A DNA stretch of 64,000 nt from Cristatella mucedo. Taxonomy: Eukaryota > Bryozoa > Phylactolaemata > Cristatellidae. The DNA is taken from the NCBI GenBank assembly GCA_009760855.2, contig WPIO01000010.1:7646501-7710500 (forward strand), in the 5' to 3' direction. Positions 27,568-37,900 of this stretch are shown here, one piece after another. The first letter of the stretch is position 1. Each line of letters starts with the position of its first letter. The notes below the pieces were generated by a model, which was not told the DNA's origin, did no database searches, and saw only the letters and a list, made by a program, of their open reading frames with translations. A program made the translations under genes and the position numbers.

Positions 27568-27814
27568 ACAGACAGAGAGTGAGAGACACAGTTGCAGAGT
27601 GAGAATGATGCAGACATGAGTAGACAGACAGAATAAGAGAGATAGAAACACAGTTGAGAGAGATATAGACACACACAAATGCACACTTGCTGAAAAACAG
27701 TGCTAGAGAGAGACAGCTAGTGGATGAGAGGAAAAGAAGAAATAGAGAATGGGAGAGAGCAACAAATCAGTAGGAGGAAGAGGTAGCAAAATTTCGAGAG
27801 ACAGAGAGAGCAGC

Positions 27815-27955
27815 TGATAATAATAAGACATTGCCAAAGCATCACCAGAGAACTTAAACTTTGTCTCGGCATTTTGCATATGCTGTAAAGGGAGCATGTC
27901 AATATGGTTGGTAGTAACACGCACAGCGTCAGCATGCATAAGCACAAAAAAGACC
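27815..27955 (-). mobile_element. LINE 3' tail in MRTF intron
   Basis: CAGAGAACTTAAACTTTGTC block, then the 3' UTR with CAGCATGCATAAGCAC. Antisense to the MRTF gene. Confidence 0.7.
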
Positions 27956-29110
27956 TGTTTGATCCCACAGTTGCCTGTAATCAACTGCTGCACAGTCACG
28001 TGCTGCTACATGCCTGACATCACCACCAGAGCACCCAGTGGGCAGCATCTTTAGTAACAGCAGTTAGAGTCGGCTGCTTTTACATAATCCCAATAAGAGA
28101 GCACTGTCCCCAATCCTACAGCTATTCCTCTTCAATTGACCCAAAGCCAGCATTTCGGTGGCATCATCGTGAGCTACGGCCTCTCCACGAAAGCTGCCTT
28201 GCTTACGCCCTGGTAATGCTATTAGCGATGGCAAAGCTGCCAGTGTTCAGCCTCGGTTTACTTTCTGCGTTGGAGCCGGGGCTGCCGCCGTTCGGCAGTG
28301 CAGCAACGCTTGTCCACCCTTCATCGTTGGCAGGGGGCAGGCCCAAGCTAGGGCAGCAATCAGCCAGGCAGGAGTCGATGCCGCCGGCCAGCCGTGTGTA
28401 CTCGACTTCAGGCTGGCAGGCTCGGCTGAGCACAGAGCAAGGGATGGCTGATGGCATGGATACCGGGGATAGCAACACCCTTGACCGAATGCATACTCCC
28501 GGCCCACCCCCTATCAATTATGCATAATGGCCAGCAGATTCCCCCAAAGGAAGTGCTATTAACTTTTTGTCATAACACTTGGACCGTTTTCAGTGGCAGC
28601 CAATTTGAAGCCATTTCCAAACAAAACTCCTGAGTTGCATCAGGTGGTTCAACAGGATAATTAGTAGCTAGCTGGAAAGCAGGCCTTTGCACATGCGTGC
28701 TCCATGTGGGCAAGGGGACCCACTATCAGCGATTGGACCATCGTTTATCGGGCAGCACTCGCACACAAGGCTGCCTGAGGCCTGCAGCTTGGACACAGCC
28801 TGAGACGCTATTGTAGCTATGCAGCTGCTCGTTTGTCGGGCAGATGGCATCCAGTAACAAAATCATAAAAAAATGCTCGAGATCTCGCGTAGCAAGGCTC
28901 ACCTGAATGGAATCAGCCTACAGCCAGGGATATGCCCACATCGAGGAACTGACTGCAGATCCGGTGGAATATGGCAAAGAGTAGGAGAGAGAGGCGATAT
29001 GATGCATCGCCATCCATCTCCACATTGTCACTACACTGACAAGAGCCGTGGTGGACAGCTGACACTTTAACTGACTGGCTGGCTACTGTTGCCTTGGCAT
29101 CAGGTCTGCC

Positions 29111-29374
29111 GCTTTGGTTTAGTCAGTATTCTGAGCTCACACAGCTGCAGCTTGGCAGAGCCAATTGTCATTGCAGCCGTCTATAGTCGTGGCTTGGCGC
29201 TTTGGTTTAGTCTGTATTCTGAGCTCACACAGCTGCAGCTTGGCAGAGCCAATTGTCATTGCAGCCGTCTATAGTCGTGGCTAGGCGCTTTGGTTTAATC
29301 TGTATTCTGAGCTCACACAGCTGCAGCTTGGCAGAGCCAATTGTCATTGCAGCCGTCTATAGTCGTGGCTTGGC
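29111..29374. repeat. Three tandem 88-bp units
   Basis: Units start at 29111, 29199 and 29287 with GCTTTGGTTTA. Copies are nearly identical (a few substitutions), so the array is young. Lies in a proposed MRTF intron. Confidence 0.9.
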
Positions 29375-30630
29375 CCTTTCCTGTCTGGTCTTGTCTCAGG
29401 CACGAAAACGGAGCTGCTGCAAATTACTGAGGCCCAGCTCGGCCCAATTCCTGATTTATTACCATGGGCTGAGAGAAAGACTATGAGGTAGTACAGACCA
29501 GATCGTGCAAATCGTTTGCAGATCACACCAAACCGGCCAAGGCACGAGCCAAGGGGCTGTCCTCCATAGAGCCATGGCCTGGCCCATCTTGAAGCCATCA
29601 ATAGCCGAGCTAGCCCACTCCAGTCAGCTGGGCCCACCCTGAACCGGCCTAGTGCCTTCGGGCTCTCCTCCCATCTGGGCCCAAATGCATTGTCTGCCAT
29701 CTCCCGGTCAATCCTCAGAGCCCGGCTCAATTAGGCTGTACTGGTACACTATTGCCAGGTACATATCGTGCAGATCCTAACTCCTTGTCTTGGCTTTTTC
29801 TCATCCTATCAAAGTCCACGACGGGTTGCAATTAAGGACTTGTCACTGAGCCTGCTATTGCCCTGCAATAATGATGCATAGGCAGATATGAAGGGGCTGA
29901 GAGGGCTATGCGATGCAGATTCAGTATTCCTAACATTGTTGGTTGGCTGGCAGCCATTGCCTTAGAATCGCAACAAAGCCGACATCGTGACAAGTGCATG
30001 CCACGTTTGTTGTTAATGGCAGCCACCATCTGCTTGCATGCACAGATCCATAGTCGTTCGACATGCAAAGCCGAGGTAGGTAAATGACACAGTCACAGCA
30101 GCCATTGCTGCTAGTGTTGTTAGATGGCTAAGAGAAAAAATGCATGATCAGTTGCTAGGACCTACCAGCATACGGATAGCATAATCCTGTAGGCATTCTA
30201 AAAGTGGGATATGCCCTTTACAACGGCTCATGCACACCCGGTAGTTGGTTTTCCTTTGAATGATCGATTGGCTTTCTGACTGATAGCCGACCTGACGAAG
30301 AGGAAGTGCAATCACCTGTCCAATCCTGCCCACACTGGATCGGTCGCAGCTGCTGGCTTACAGAGTGCTTTCAGAGCTGGTAGGAGAGGGGTTTTCAAGG
30401 CCAGATCACTCTGGTGAAGAGCAAGGGTGGGGGGAGCTGAGCTGAGGTAAAAGTAAACGCGATAGCATCTCGATGCAATCCCCTGACGGTATTGGACATC
30501 GGCCGTCAACACTGGCGTGGCTGTCACTACCTACTAGCAGCAGCAGCGGCAGCAGATTTCAAGCTTGCTTGAAATGGATGTATCACTGCAACCTCTCATT
30601 CAGTGGGACACATTCACTCTGGCTTTTCAG

Positions 30631-30703
30631 ATAGCCGAGAGCCAAAGAAGAACAAAAGATCAAGGTCAAGCTGTGAAAGAGTGGAGCTCTGACACGAATG
30701 CAG
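30631..30703 (+). CDS. MRTF exon 4 (tentative)
   Basis: Candidate internal exon of 73 nt. The acceptor is strong (CATTCACTCTGGCTTTTCAG) and the donor is AATGCAG|GTAGGG. It is open in the phase left by exon 3 (phase 0) and ends in phase 1, which fits the next candidate exon. The peptide is hydrophilic (begins I-A-E-S-Q-R-R-T-K-D) and shows no RPEL match. The only support is splice sites, phase and position. An alternative path uses a 55-nt exon at 32101-32155 (acceptor GCAGCCCAG, donor TTCCAG|GTGAGA), which is also phase 0 to phase 1 and would join exon 3 directly to exon 6. Confidence 0.3.
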
Positions 30704-31149
30704 GTAGGGTGCACAATACTTTGCCTGCAGCCCGTGTGTGCGCAAGCTCTTTGATTTTGAGCCCACTGCTGCACGAGGATCCAACACACCCGAAATCTGA
30801 GTTGGCTGCGAACCATTTGACACAAGTTTCGGCAGCGCAACCTCGACAGGTTATCTGTTCACTGCTAGCGCCACACTTCCGGAATACGCTCGCAGGCTGT
30901 TTGCTTGCTGCTGCTGCTGCAGCCGCCCACCGCCCAACCCCCGACTTCTGTGCTGCCGCTGCTGCAGTAAGGCAGGCTGTGGCTCGAGGGCACACAGCCC
31001 GCACACCACAGGACTTTCTTGTCCAACCTGCACCCGTCCCTTGCATGCCTCCAGCGCGAGACCATGGTTCACTGCAATTCCCAGTGGCGGGCCAATTCCG
31101 GTGGTGGCCACTCCTACACGGTGACCAATTTGCTTTGTCGGACCTGCAG

Positions 31150-31365
31150 ATTCACAGGCCGTTCTGCTACGCGACGATGCGAGACCACAGAAAAGACCTC
31201 GGATGGCGGCCGGTGGCGACTCGAGTGGAAAACGTCCACAGGCCGTGGCGGCGGCTGCAGCAGCCGCAGCATGCGGTGCTGCTTCTTCACGAGATCGCCT
31301 TCTCGGCAAGGCGACGTCACGACTCGAGAGTGGCTGCAGCATGACCAGTCACAGTGCAACGGCGG
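31150..31365 (+). CDS. MRTF exon 5 (tentative), poly-Ala
   Basis: Candidate exon with acceptor TGCTTTGTCGGACCTGCAG and a strong donor GGCGG|GTGAGT. It is open in phase 1 to phase 1, joining candidate exon 4 to exon 6. It carries a basic K-R-P-R cluster and an Ala run like that in exon 6. Near the end, D-R-L-L-G-K-A-T-S-R has the spacing of the L-x-x-K-I-x-x-R start of an RPEL repeat but lacks the Pro and the E-L. A second donor, CCGAG|GTGAGG with exon end 31477, keeps the frame open for 37 more residues, including L-V-H-A-L-G-Q-R-S-G-S-S-G-L-L, again faintly RPEL-like; it ends in phase 2 and would need the alternative exon 6 acceptor at 33592. Frames on the other strand are open here too, so treat as tentative. 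Confidence 0.35.
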
Positions 31366-32761
31366 GTGAGTACAGCATCCTCGACCACCAGCTCCATGCT
31401 CTGGTCCACGCTCTCGGGCAGCGCTCTGGGTCGAGTGGGCTGCTCACATACGCATCACCACAGCGAGCCGGACCGAGGTGAGGGTGCCGAGCACGTGCTC
31501 GTAGCATGAGACGGAGAGAGGCGCAAAGCGTCTGCACGGCCCACGTGCCCGACGTCGCCGCTGCTAGCTCCATTCATGATGCCCCCCCCCCCGTCCGGCC
31601 GACGGCGCTAGCAGGCCACTGCGGCAGCAGCGCAGGCAGCCGTACCAAGCAGCGGCAGCGGCGGCTGCAGTACACCTGCGACTGGCTAATTTGGGTGGCA
31701 CGACTGGTTCTTATTGGCTTTGTCTCGACGGCAGCAGATGCAGCGGCCCAGCAGGCTCTGGATAGCCAGCTAGCCGCGTTCCAATGACCGCTGTCGAAAG
31801 GCCGCCTGTAGGAGTTTGTTTACGTATCTCATTCTTAAGCTAGAAAACTCAGTGCCAGGATTTGCCGACGTCGCGCTCGTCTCCCACTGCTGCCGGCCAG
31901 CGCTTCACGGCAGTCGGCATTACGAGAGAGCAACTCGAGGGGAAAAAGTGCTAGCGAACGGCACCTAATAGTTTAATCAGCTCCGCCGGCAGCCCTGCCA
32001 CGATTTCTACGGGCAGTGCCTAATGACTTGGCTTGTGCCTCTGTGTAGCGTAATTTGCTAATAAAAGCAACCAAAGCTCGGGTCTCCTCTGGCAGCCCAG
32101 CGGAGACAAGAGAACGACCACTCTAAAGACAGCCATGCCAGCGAAACTGTTCCAGGTGAGAGTGGCAGGCCTGCACGTGGCCTTGCTTGCTCGATTGGAC
32201 AAGCCGTCAGAGCTCGGCTGCGCACTGGTGTGGCACCGCTAGGGACGAAGTCGGTGAAAATGACTCGCAGACAGACTAGGCTCTGTCGAAAAAAGAGCAA
32301 GTATAGGCATGCTTGAATGCACAACAGTAGCCTGCCAACCGATAGCTAAAAAGAGCCGTTCTCTCTAGTTGTCATATTTCACTAGCATATTCTGAAGGCA
32401 GGAAGAGTTTATGTAGTGCAAAGACTCTTAACTTTGATGAGGGATGAGCTAGTAAGAGTGGAATAGCAAGGGGATGTTGAAATAGAGAGCTAGAGAGGAA
32501 GAGATTGTCAGAACAAAAAAGAGGGGAGAGAGAGACAGAGAGTTAGAGATAGAGAGAGATAAGACAGACAAACAGAGAGACACAAATGGAGAGTAGAAAT
32601 GAGAGGCATAGCGATAAAGAAGGGTACATGGATAGAGAGGGAAGGAAGGAGGGTTAATAATATTGATAATGAGATATTTGTATAGTACCAGCAGGGGGTT
32701 AAATGTCTGCTGGTACTTTACAGACACTGTACAAAAGTTAGGGAAATAGTAGAAATTGGAT

Positions 32762-32835
32762 AAATAATAGTAATAATACATATGTTTAGCATCCTAAGAG
32801 AATTATATCTCTCTTTAGGAACTTCACATACAGAT
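32762..32835 (-). mobile_element. Short LINE tail in MRTF intron
   Basis: AATAATAGTAATAATA run next to CCTAAGAGAATTATATCTCT, the shared 3' block. Confidence 0.6.
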
Positions 32836-32887
32836 AGATAAATAGGTAGATTGATAAGATGAAGAGAGGGCACAGTGGGACAGAAAG

Positions 32888-32904
32888 AGGGAGAGAAAAA
32901 GAGA

Positions 32905-32964
<60 letters not shown>
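32888..32964. repeat. GA microsatellite
   Basis: Pure GA from about 32907. Confidence 0.9.
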
Positions 32965-32967
<3 letters not shown>

Positions 32968-33615
32968 GCGGCAAGAGAAAAAGACAGGCAGAGACAGTGT
33001 GGCCTGGAAGGCACGGGTTAGGCAAACGGGCGATTGGGGATTGCATTGCACCAAGGTCAGAGTTGGTGCGACGAGATGACTGCAGTTTTCCCTAGACTTC
33101 CATGAACAAGTGTGCAGCATGACTCCTTAACCATCCCCAAGGGCGAACCAAGACAACACTAGGTCTCGAGAAATATTTTGACCATGTTCAACGATGCACA
33201 AACGACCAAGTTAACATCTGCCAATATTTGCAATAGCACGTGCTGGTACAAATATGTTTACTAGACGAAGAAGCTCCGACAGTTCGAAGTGTCAGGGAAG
33301 TGCGGCACCAATGCGGCAGCTGGTTCGGAACCACTTTGTAGGTACAAATGCACGTCCTATGCCGCTGCTGGGCAGCACACACACTCACATGCAGAAACAG
33401 TCGTACGCACGTGAGAGCGCACAGCGTTGTACTGAGTGGTGCCGGTAGCCAGGGCGAGAGTATAATCAAGGGTCGCTCTTCAGCTCCTAGTTTAACTACG
33501 CTCATGTCGGCACTACGTGCATTCGTTCCATGCTGCCTCACTCGCTTGCTGCCGCCTCGGCTAGCGATTCAGCCGCCGTCGCGCTGAAGCAGGCTGCTGC
33601 CGTGCGGTTTTGCAG

Positions 33616-34527
33616 CTGGCAGCATCGAGCTGCCGTTCACCAGCGAGCTGCCAGACGCAGACAACCAGATCCAAGCTGGTGGCGGCGACGGTGACGTCGG
33701 TCGCCTACGCTTACGCAACGACGAAGAATGCGGCCGTGGCTGCGGCAGGTCAGGCAGTCTCGGCCCCGTCGGCGGTCCCGGTGCTAGCATCGACGGCGAG
33801 AGATGCAGTAAGGAAACTCATTGCAGCGGCAGCAGAAGCAGCAGTCTCGCGGATGACACACCCGACGATGGCGGCTGCGGTGAGGCGCTGCTGTTGCTGC
33901 CCCTTCCGAGCTCTTCGCCGGTAGGCGGCAGCAGCAGCCCGATGGCGGCCGAGGCACAGTTGTGCACTGACTCTCGAAGCTCGGCGGCGGAGTGCAGGCA
34001 TCGTGGTGGCGAAAGTGGCCATCTAAAGCCGGCTAGCACCACCGCCTCTGCTGTGGCATCAACGACACTCGGTGCCACTGCTTCCACAGGACTGACCACG
34101 GCGATCACTAGTGGCTTGGCCACGCCCATGCAGTCACCGACCAAGACCAGCGTGTCGTCATCGGCAAGCACCAGCAGGCCATCGCAGACCAACAGGTCTG
34201 CCAGCGGCGGCAACGCCGGTGGCAGTGCCAGCAAAAAGACCAAGCCCAAGGTGAACACCAAGACAAAGGTGATCAAGTTCCATGAATACAAAGGTCCGCC
34301 GCCTCAGCCGGCTGCGGCGGCCACATCTGCCACGGTTTCCGCATCAAAGGCTACGTCTGGCCAAGCTGGCAGCACCAGGGACTGCTCGCGAACGGCCACT
34401 TCGGCAGTCACAGCAAGGCCAACAGCGACGGCCTCTCCTTTGCCAGCATTGGCGGACGAAGGTGGAGTGGCCGTGGTCAACGGCGGGCAGGCAGCCACGA
34501 CCAATCAGATGGCAAGCATGGCAGTAT

Positions 34528-34593
<66 letters not shown>

Positions 34594-35245
34594 CACCACC
34601 TGCGGCTGCGGATCAGGGGTGCGGCAGTGGCGCCATCAGCACCGAGCTGGCACAGTACAACCTCATGCTTCGTCAGCAGCAGCTGTTTCTGCAGTGGCAG
34701 CTCGAGCAGCAGCACTCCATGCCGGTGCTGGTGCCCATGGTGCAGACGCCATCACCACCGCCACCGGCACAGCTGCCGACAGTGCACCAGCGCTTGGCAG
34801 CTGCCGGCGCCGCAGCCTTGTCTGTCGGCTGCGCGCCCGCACACTCGGCGTTGGCCGGGGGAGCTTCTGGACTTCTGCAGCCTTCGCAGGTCGGCAGCCT
34901 GCAGTGTCCCGATGCAGTGCAGTGTCAGCCGGGCTCGGAGCTAGTAGCCTCTGGCAGTGGCAGAGGCAGCAGCTTCAGTGCCGGCTGCAGTGGCAGCAGC
35001 CCACTGCCGGCGCTCTCGCCGCAGTTGCAGCCGCCTCAGCAGATTGGTGAGCCGTCGCCCGCCGTGGTGACCACTGCTCCCGCTGCTCCTGCCTTCCAGG
35101 CGGTGCACGATTCGACTGGTCTGCTGGGCACCACAGCGGCTCTGTGTGTGCCAGCGCTGTGCGCGCCAGCGCCACTGCCGAGGCCTCCGCACCAGCAGCC
35201 GTCGTCGCGGCTGCTGCAATCGCAGCGGAAGGAAGGCCAAAGCAG
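33616..35245 (+). CDS. Mrtf: MRTF exon 6: B1 basic motif, poly-Ala, Q-rich box
   Basis: Large 1,630-nt exon, acceptor GTGCGGTTTTGCAG, donor AAAGCAG|GTGAGC, about 543 codons without a stop. The N-terminal part is Ser/Gly/Ala rich. At 34228-34302 lies the basic motif K-K-T-K-P-K-V followed by V-I-K-F-H-E-Y-K-G-P-P-P, matching vertebrate K-P-K-V-K-K-L-K-Y-H-Q-Y-I-P-P (the B1 region used for SRF binding and nuclear import). At 34519-34593 a CAG-type repeat is read as a poly-Ala run. At 34656-34712 Y-N-L-M-L-R-Q-Q-Q-L-F-L-Q-W-Q-L matches the family Gln-rich box (Y-x-x-I-L-Q-Q-Q-Q-L-F-L-Q). The rest is Pro/Ala/Ser rich. An upstream acceptor at 33591-33592 would add eight residues in a different entry phase. 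Confidence 0.85.
34519..34593 (+). repeat. Coding CAG-type repeat read as poly-Ala
   Basis: Lies in MRTF exon 6; GCA codons in the MRTF frame, with Thr interruptions (ACA). Confidence 0.85.
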
Positions 35246-35480
35246 GTGAGCGAACCAGGGTTTAGATTTCTGCAGAGGTGCCGATGAAATTTTAACTGGC
35301 CAACTAGGTGCTGCATGCAGACACGCCTCCCCCACTTCGGTGAATGAGTTTAAAGTGCAAACATTCTCGCACATGCATACAACAGGGTGTGCAACGGGAG
35401 GAGCAAGAGCACAAGAGCTGGCGTGGGCTGAGTGCATTACGTGCTAACTTGTGGTGCGCATGTGGTGTCTGTGTGTGCAT

Positions 35481-35483
<3 letters not shown>

Positions 35484-35525
<42 letters not shown>

Positions 35526-35539
35526 TGTGTGTGTGTGCA
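35484..35539. repeat. GT microsatellite in MRTF intron 6
   Basis: GT units with one TT interruption. Confidence 0.9.
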
Positions 35540-35687
35540 TGCAGGACGAGCGAGCTCAACCCAAGGTTGAACAACCTACGGCTGTTGAACCTCTCCTGAG
35601 CGAGCAAATCATTTTAAGGCGTCCTGAACGCACAGCATTGAGTAGGAGGCACGATGAGGCCGTCGAGCTCCCACTACCACTTAATAT

Positions 35688-35772
35688 TAAAAATAATAAT
35701 AAGACATTCATTTGGGGCCCTCGGAGAACCCAATCTCTTTCTAGGCACTTTACTTGAGAGCTGTAAAGAAAG
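35688..35772 (-). mobile_element. Short LINE tail in MRTF intron 6
   Basis: AATAATAATAAGACATTC then GGAGAACCCAATCTCTTTCT, the shared 3' block, antisense to MRTF, about 115 nt before the SAP exon. Confidence 0.65.
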
Positions 35773-35888
35773 TAGCTCGCATGGGTGGCAGGGGCAACTT
35801 TCTGCCGTCAGCCGTCGTACGATGCTGAGCGCGTGTGCGTGCTGCCATTACCACGAGGCCAGCGAGCGAGCATCGGCCGCCATTGCAG

Positions 35889-36013
35889 GATCTCGCCCAG
35901 CCTCGAAGACATGAAGATTGTGGAGCTGAAAGCCCAGCTGAAGCAGCGAGGCCTGCCCGTGTCCGGATCAAAGCAGCAGCTGATCAAGCGACTTCAGTCT
36001 CACCAACACGAAA
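35889..36013 (+). CDS. Mrtf: MRTF exon 7: SAP domain
   Basis: A 125-nt exon, acceptor GCCGCCATTGCAG, donor CACGAAA|GTGAGG. Entry in phase 2 from exon 6 completes an Arg codon. It encodes S-L-E-D-M-K-I-V-E-L-K-A-Q-L followed by K-Q-R-G-L-P-V-S-G-S-K and Q-Q-L-I-K-R-L, a complete SAP domain (SAF-A/B, Acinus, PIAS; a helix-turn-helix DNA-binding fold). It is nearly residue for residue the MRTF version (D-D-M-K-V-A-E-L-K-x-E-L-K-x-R-x-L-P-V-S-G-T-K-x-x-L-I-E-R-L). The SAP domain is what separates MRTF/myocardin from other RPEL proteins, so this exon fixes the family. The intron before it holds a GT microsatellite and a LINE tail. Very confident. Confidence 0.93.
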
Positions 36014-36204
36014 GTGAGGGACAGTCTGCCGTCGCCCATCGTGCTGTGGCTCGTCTAATGCATGCACACGCTGCTGCTGCTGCTGCAGCATTGCTCCGGT
36101 GGAAATGGAATGCAGTCCAGAGAGACCCAAGTGTCGGCCTTTGCAGAAGCAGCATCCTGCAGATGGTGCTGCGCTGACAGTGACTCGGGCGCATTCACTT
36201 GCAG

Positions 36205-36424
36205 GCCGGAGTGTCAGCGGTGACACAATCGTGCACACGACCACCCCGTCGGTGGCAGGTGGCAGCGCCAGCAGCCCGCTGAGCGTGCCCTCCTCATCCC
36301 TGGCATCGCCGCCGTCTACTCCGATGACTCTGGCCAGCCAGAGCGAGGATGGATATCTGCAAATGCCGTCGACTTCGGCATCGTCGTCCATCAGCAGCTT
36401 GGCAGCAGCCGAGGAAGAAGAAAG
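36205..36424 (+). CDS. Mrtf: MRTF exon 8: Ser/Pro-rich linker with GC donor
   Basis: A 220-nt exon, acceptor GCATTCACTTGCAG; entry phase 1 completes a Ser codon. It codes a Ser/Thr/Pro-rich linker (S-P-L-S-V-P-S-S-S, S-P-P-S-T-P-M-T-L) and ends in four Glu residues. Vertebrate MRTFs also have a Ser/Pro-rich, phosphorylated linker between SAP and the leucine zipper. The best 3' end is AAAG|GCAAGT, a textbook GC-AG donor, which leaves phase 2 and joins exon 9 correctly. A weaker GT donor (CGAAG|GTAGCT, exon end 36484) is also phase 2 and would add 20 residues, so alternative use is possible. After it comes a GA microsatellite. Confidence 0.8.
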
Positions 36425-36559
36425 GCAAGTGATGCCTGTGGCTTGGTTGAGTGGATTGGACCAGCTTCAACGACAGTGTCGAAGGTAGCTAGACAGATAT
36501 AAATAAGCAGATAGATAGAGACAAAAGAAAGACAAGTGAGAGAAACAGGAGAGCAAGCA

Positions 36560-36628
<69 letters not shown>
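36560..36628. repeat. GA microsatellite in MRTF intron 8
   Basis: Pure GA after the GC donor. Confidence 0.9.
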
Positions 36629-36630
<2 letters not shown>

Positions 36631-37900
36631 GGAGAGAGAGAGATTGGGAGAGACAGAGAGCAGAGAAAAGCAACAGTGAGAGAAAGGGGATGGGATGGCA
36701 AAAGGAAAGATAGCGTAGAGCGAGAACGAAAAAAGAGAGAGGAGACAGAAGTTACACAAACAGGCGGACAGAGAATAAGCCGCGGAGGACGGAATTGTAC
36801 TTTGGCAGCACCCAGCAGCAAGGAGCTCAGTTCTTTTTGAAGCTGATTGGTAGCTGGACTGGCCTTGCATGCCCCTTTGATCTGCTCTGTTTGACAGATG
36901 GCTCAAACTTCCTGTCGGGAGTACCTTATCCTAATGGCAAAATATCACGGACATTTGTCATAAGTACACCGGAGGTGTTTATTAACTTTAGTAAACACTG
37001 CCTGTTGCCTATGCAATGAACTCAAAATAATCCTAGCTAGTATAAGCAATAGGTTGTCAACAGTCAAACTCTGCCAGAATGTTAGACATAGACATAGACA
37101 TAGACATAGGAACTCAGCTAGAGTTACATTCCTGCATCCGACGGGCACCATTGCAGTTTGCTCAAATGTCACAGAACCCTTCCTACATTGATTGCTAAGG
37201 TGAACAAGTTATAGGTGCATTAGCGTAACATTCCTTAAAACATAGATTTCTATCGTCGTGCTGTGTGACGATAATGGAAGCCGTGGGGCTCATTTGTGGC
37301 AAACGTCTGAGTCGGCATTCGTTCCCACTTCACCTTATCTTTAGCCCCCTATCTCCCCATCCAGCTTCATTTCCACTCGTCTTCTGCACAACCTTATAGT
37401 TATTGTGAGGTGGCACCAAACCCCTGCCACCGTATGGATGTTGGAGGAGTGGCTATGGCCCTCTGGCGGGTGCAGTCTCCTTTTCCTGTGTTGCTGGAAT
37501 TGGAGAGCATGCCACGGCATCCTAATTATCCCGCCCTGGCATAGCAAACTAAGGACCAATTAGCCAATGTATAAGGCAGCACAGTGCTCTTGCCATCATC
37601 GAGACATTAAACCGAGATGGACGGCCTGCATGTTGTGTCGCCAGTGTGGCGTTTGCAGCCAGCAAGCGAGCATTGCGCGGCATCCAGGGCCCCCCACACC
37701 AGTGCTAACAACGAGTGGCTAGCTAACCGACGGCATGCTAGCCAAGGAGCTCATGGCACTCTCTTTGGAAGAGTCACCCCTGCTCAGCATTGAGCCGCGC
37801 TCCACCGGCCCTCCTATTGCTGCCGTGCTCAATGTCAGAGTGGGCAGCACAGAGGCAAGCGCTAGGCCCTCATTCACTGCCACCTTCTGGGCAATTGCAG

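Noticed and set aside
28216-28527. 100-codon frame in a proposed MRTF intron
   Set aside because: Open on both strands, no family motif, no good donor; may be composition only.
29600-29735. Plus-strand R-P-S-A-F-G-L-S-S-H-L as RPEL2
   Set aside because: Has R-P-x-x-x-x-L spacing but no basic helix before it, no E, and no fitting splice sites; the region is also open on the other strand.
32101-32155. 55-nt exon with good splice sites
   Set aside because: Phase 0 to 1 would fit as an alternative to exons 4 and 5, but there is no motif; mentioned under exon 4 rather than called.
33254-33448. Possible RPEL-like stretch P-M-R-Q-L-V-R-N-H-F-V
   Set aside because: The L-V-x-N spacing resembles RPEL3 (P-M-E-L-V-E-K-N), but there is no upstream L-x-x-K-I-x-x-R-P and the flanking AG and GT sites are poor.
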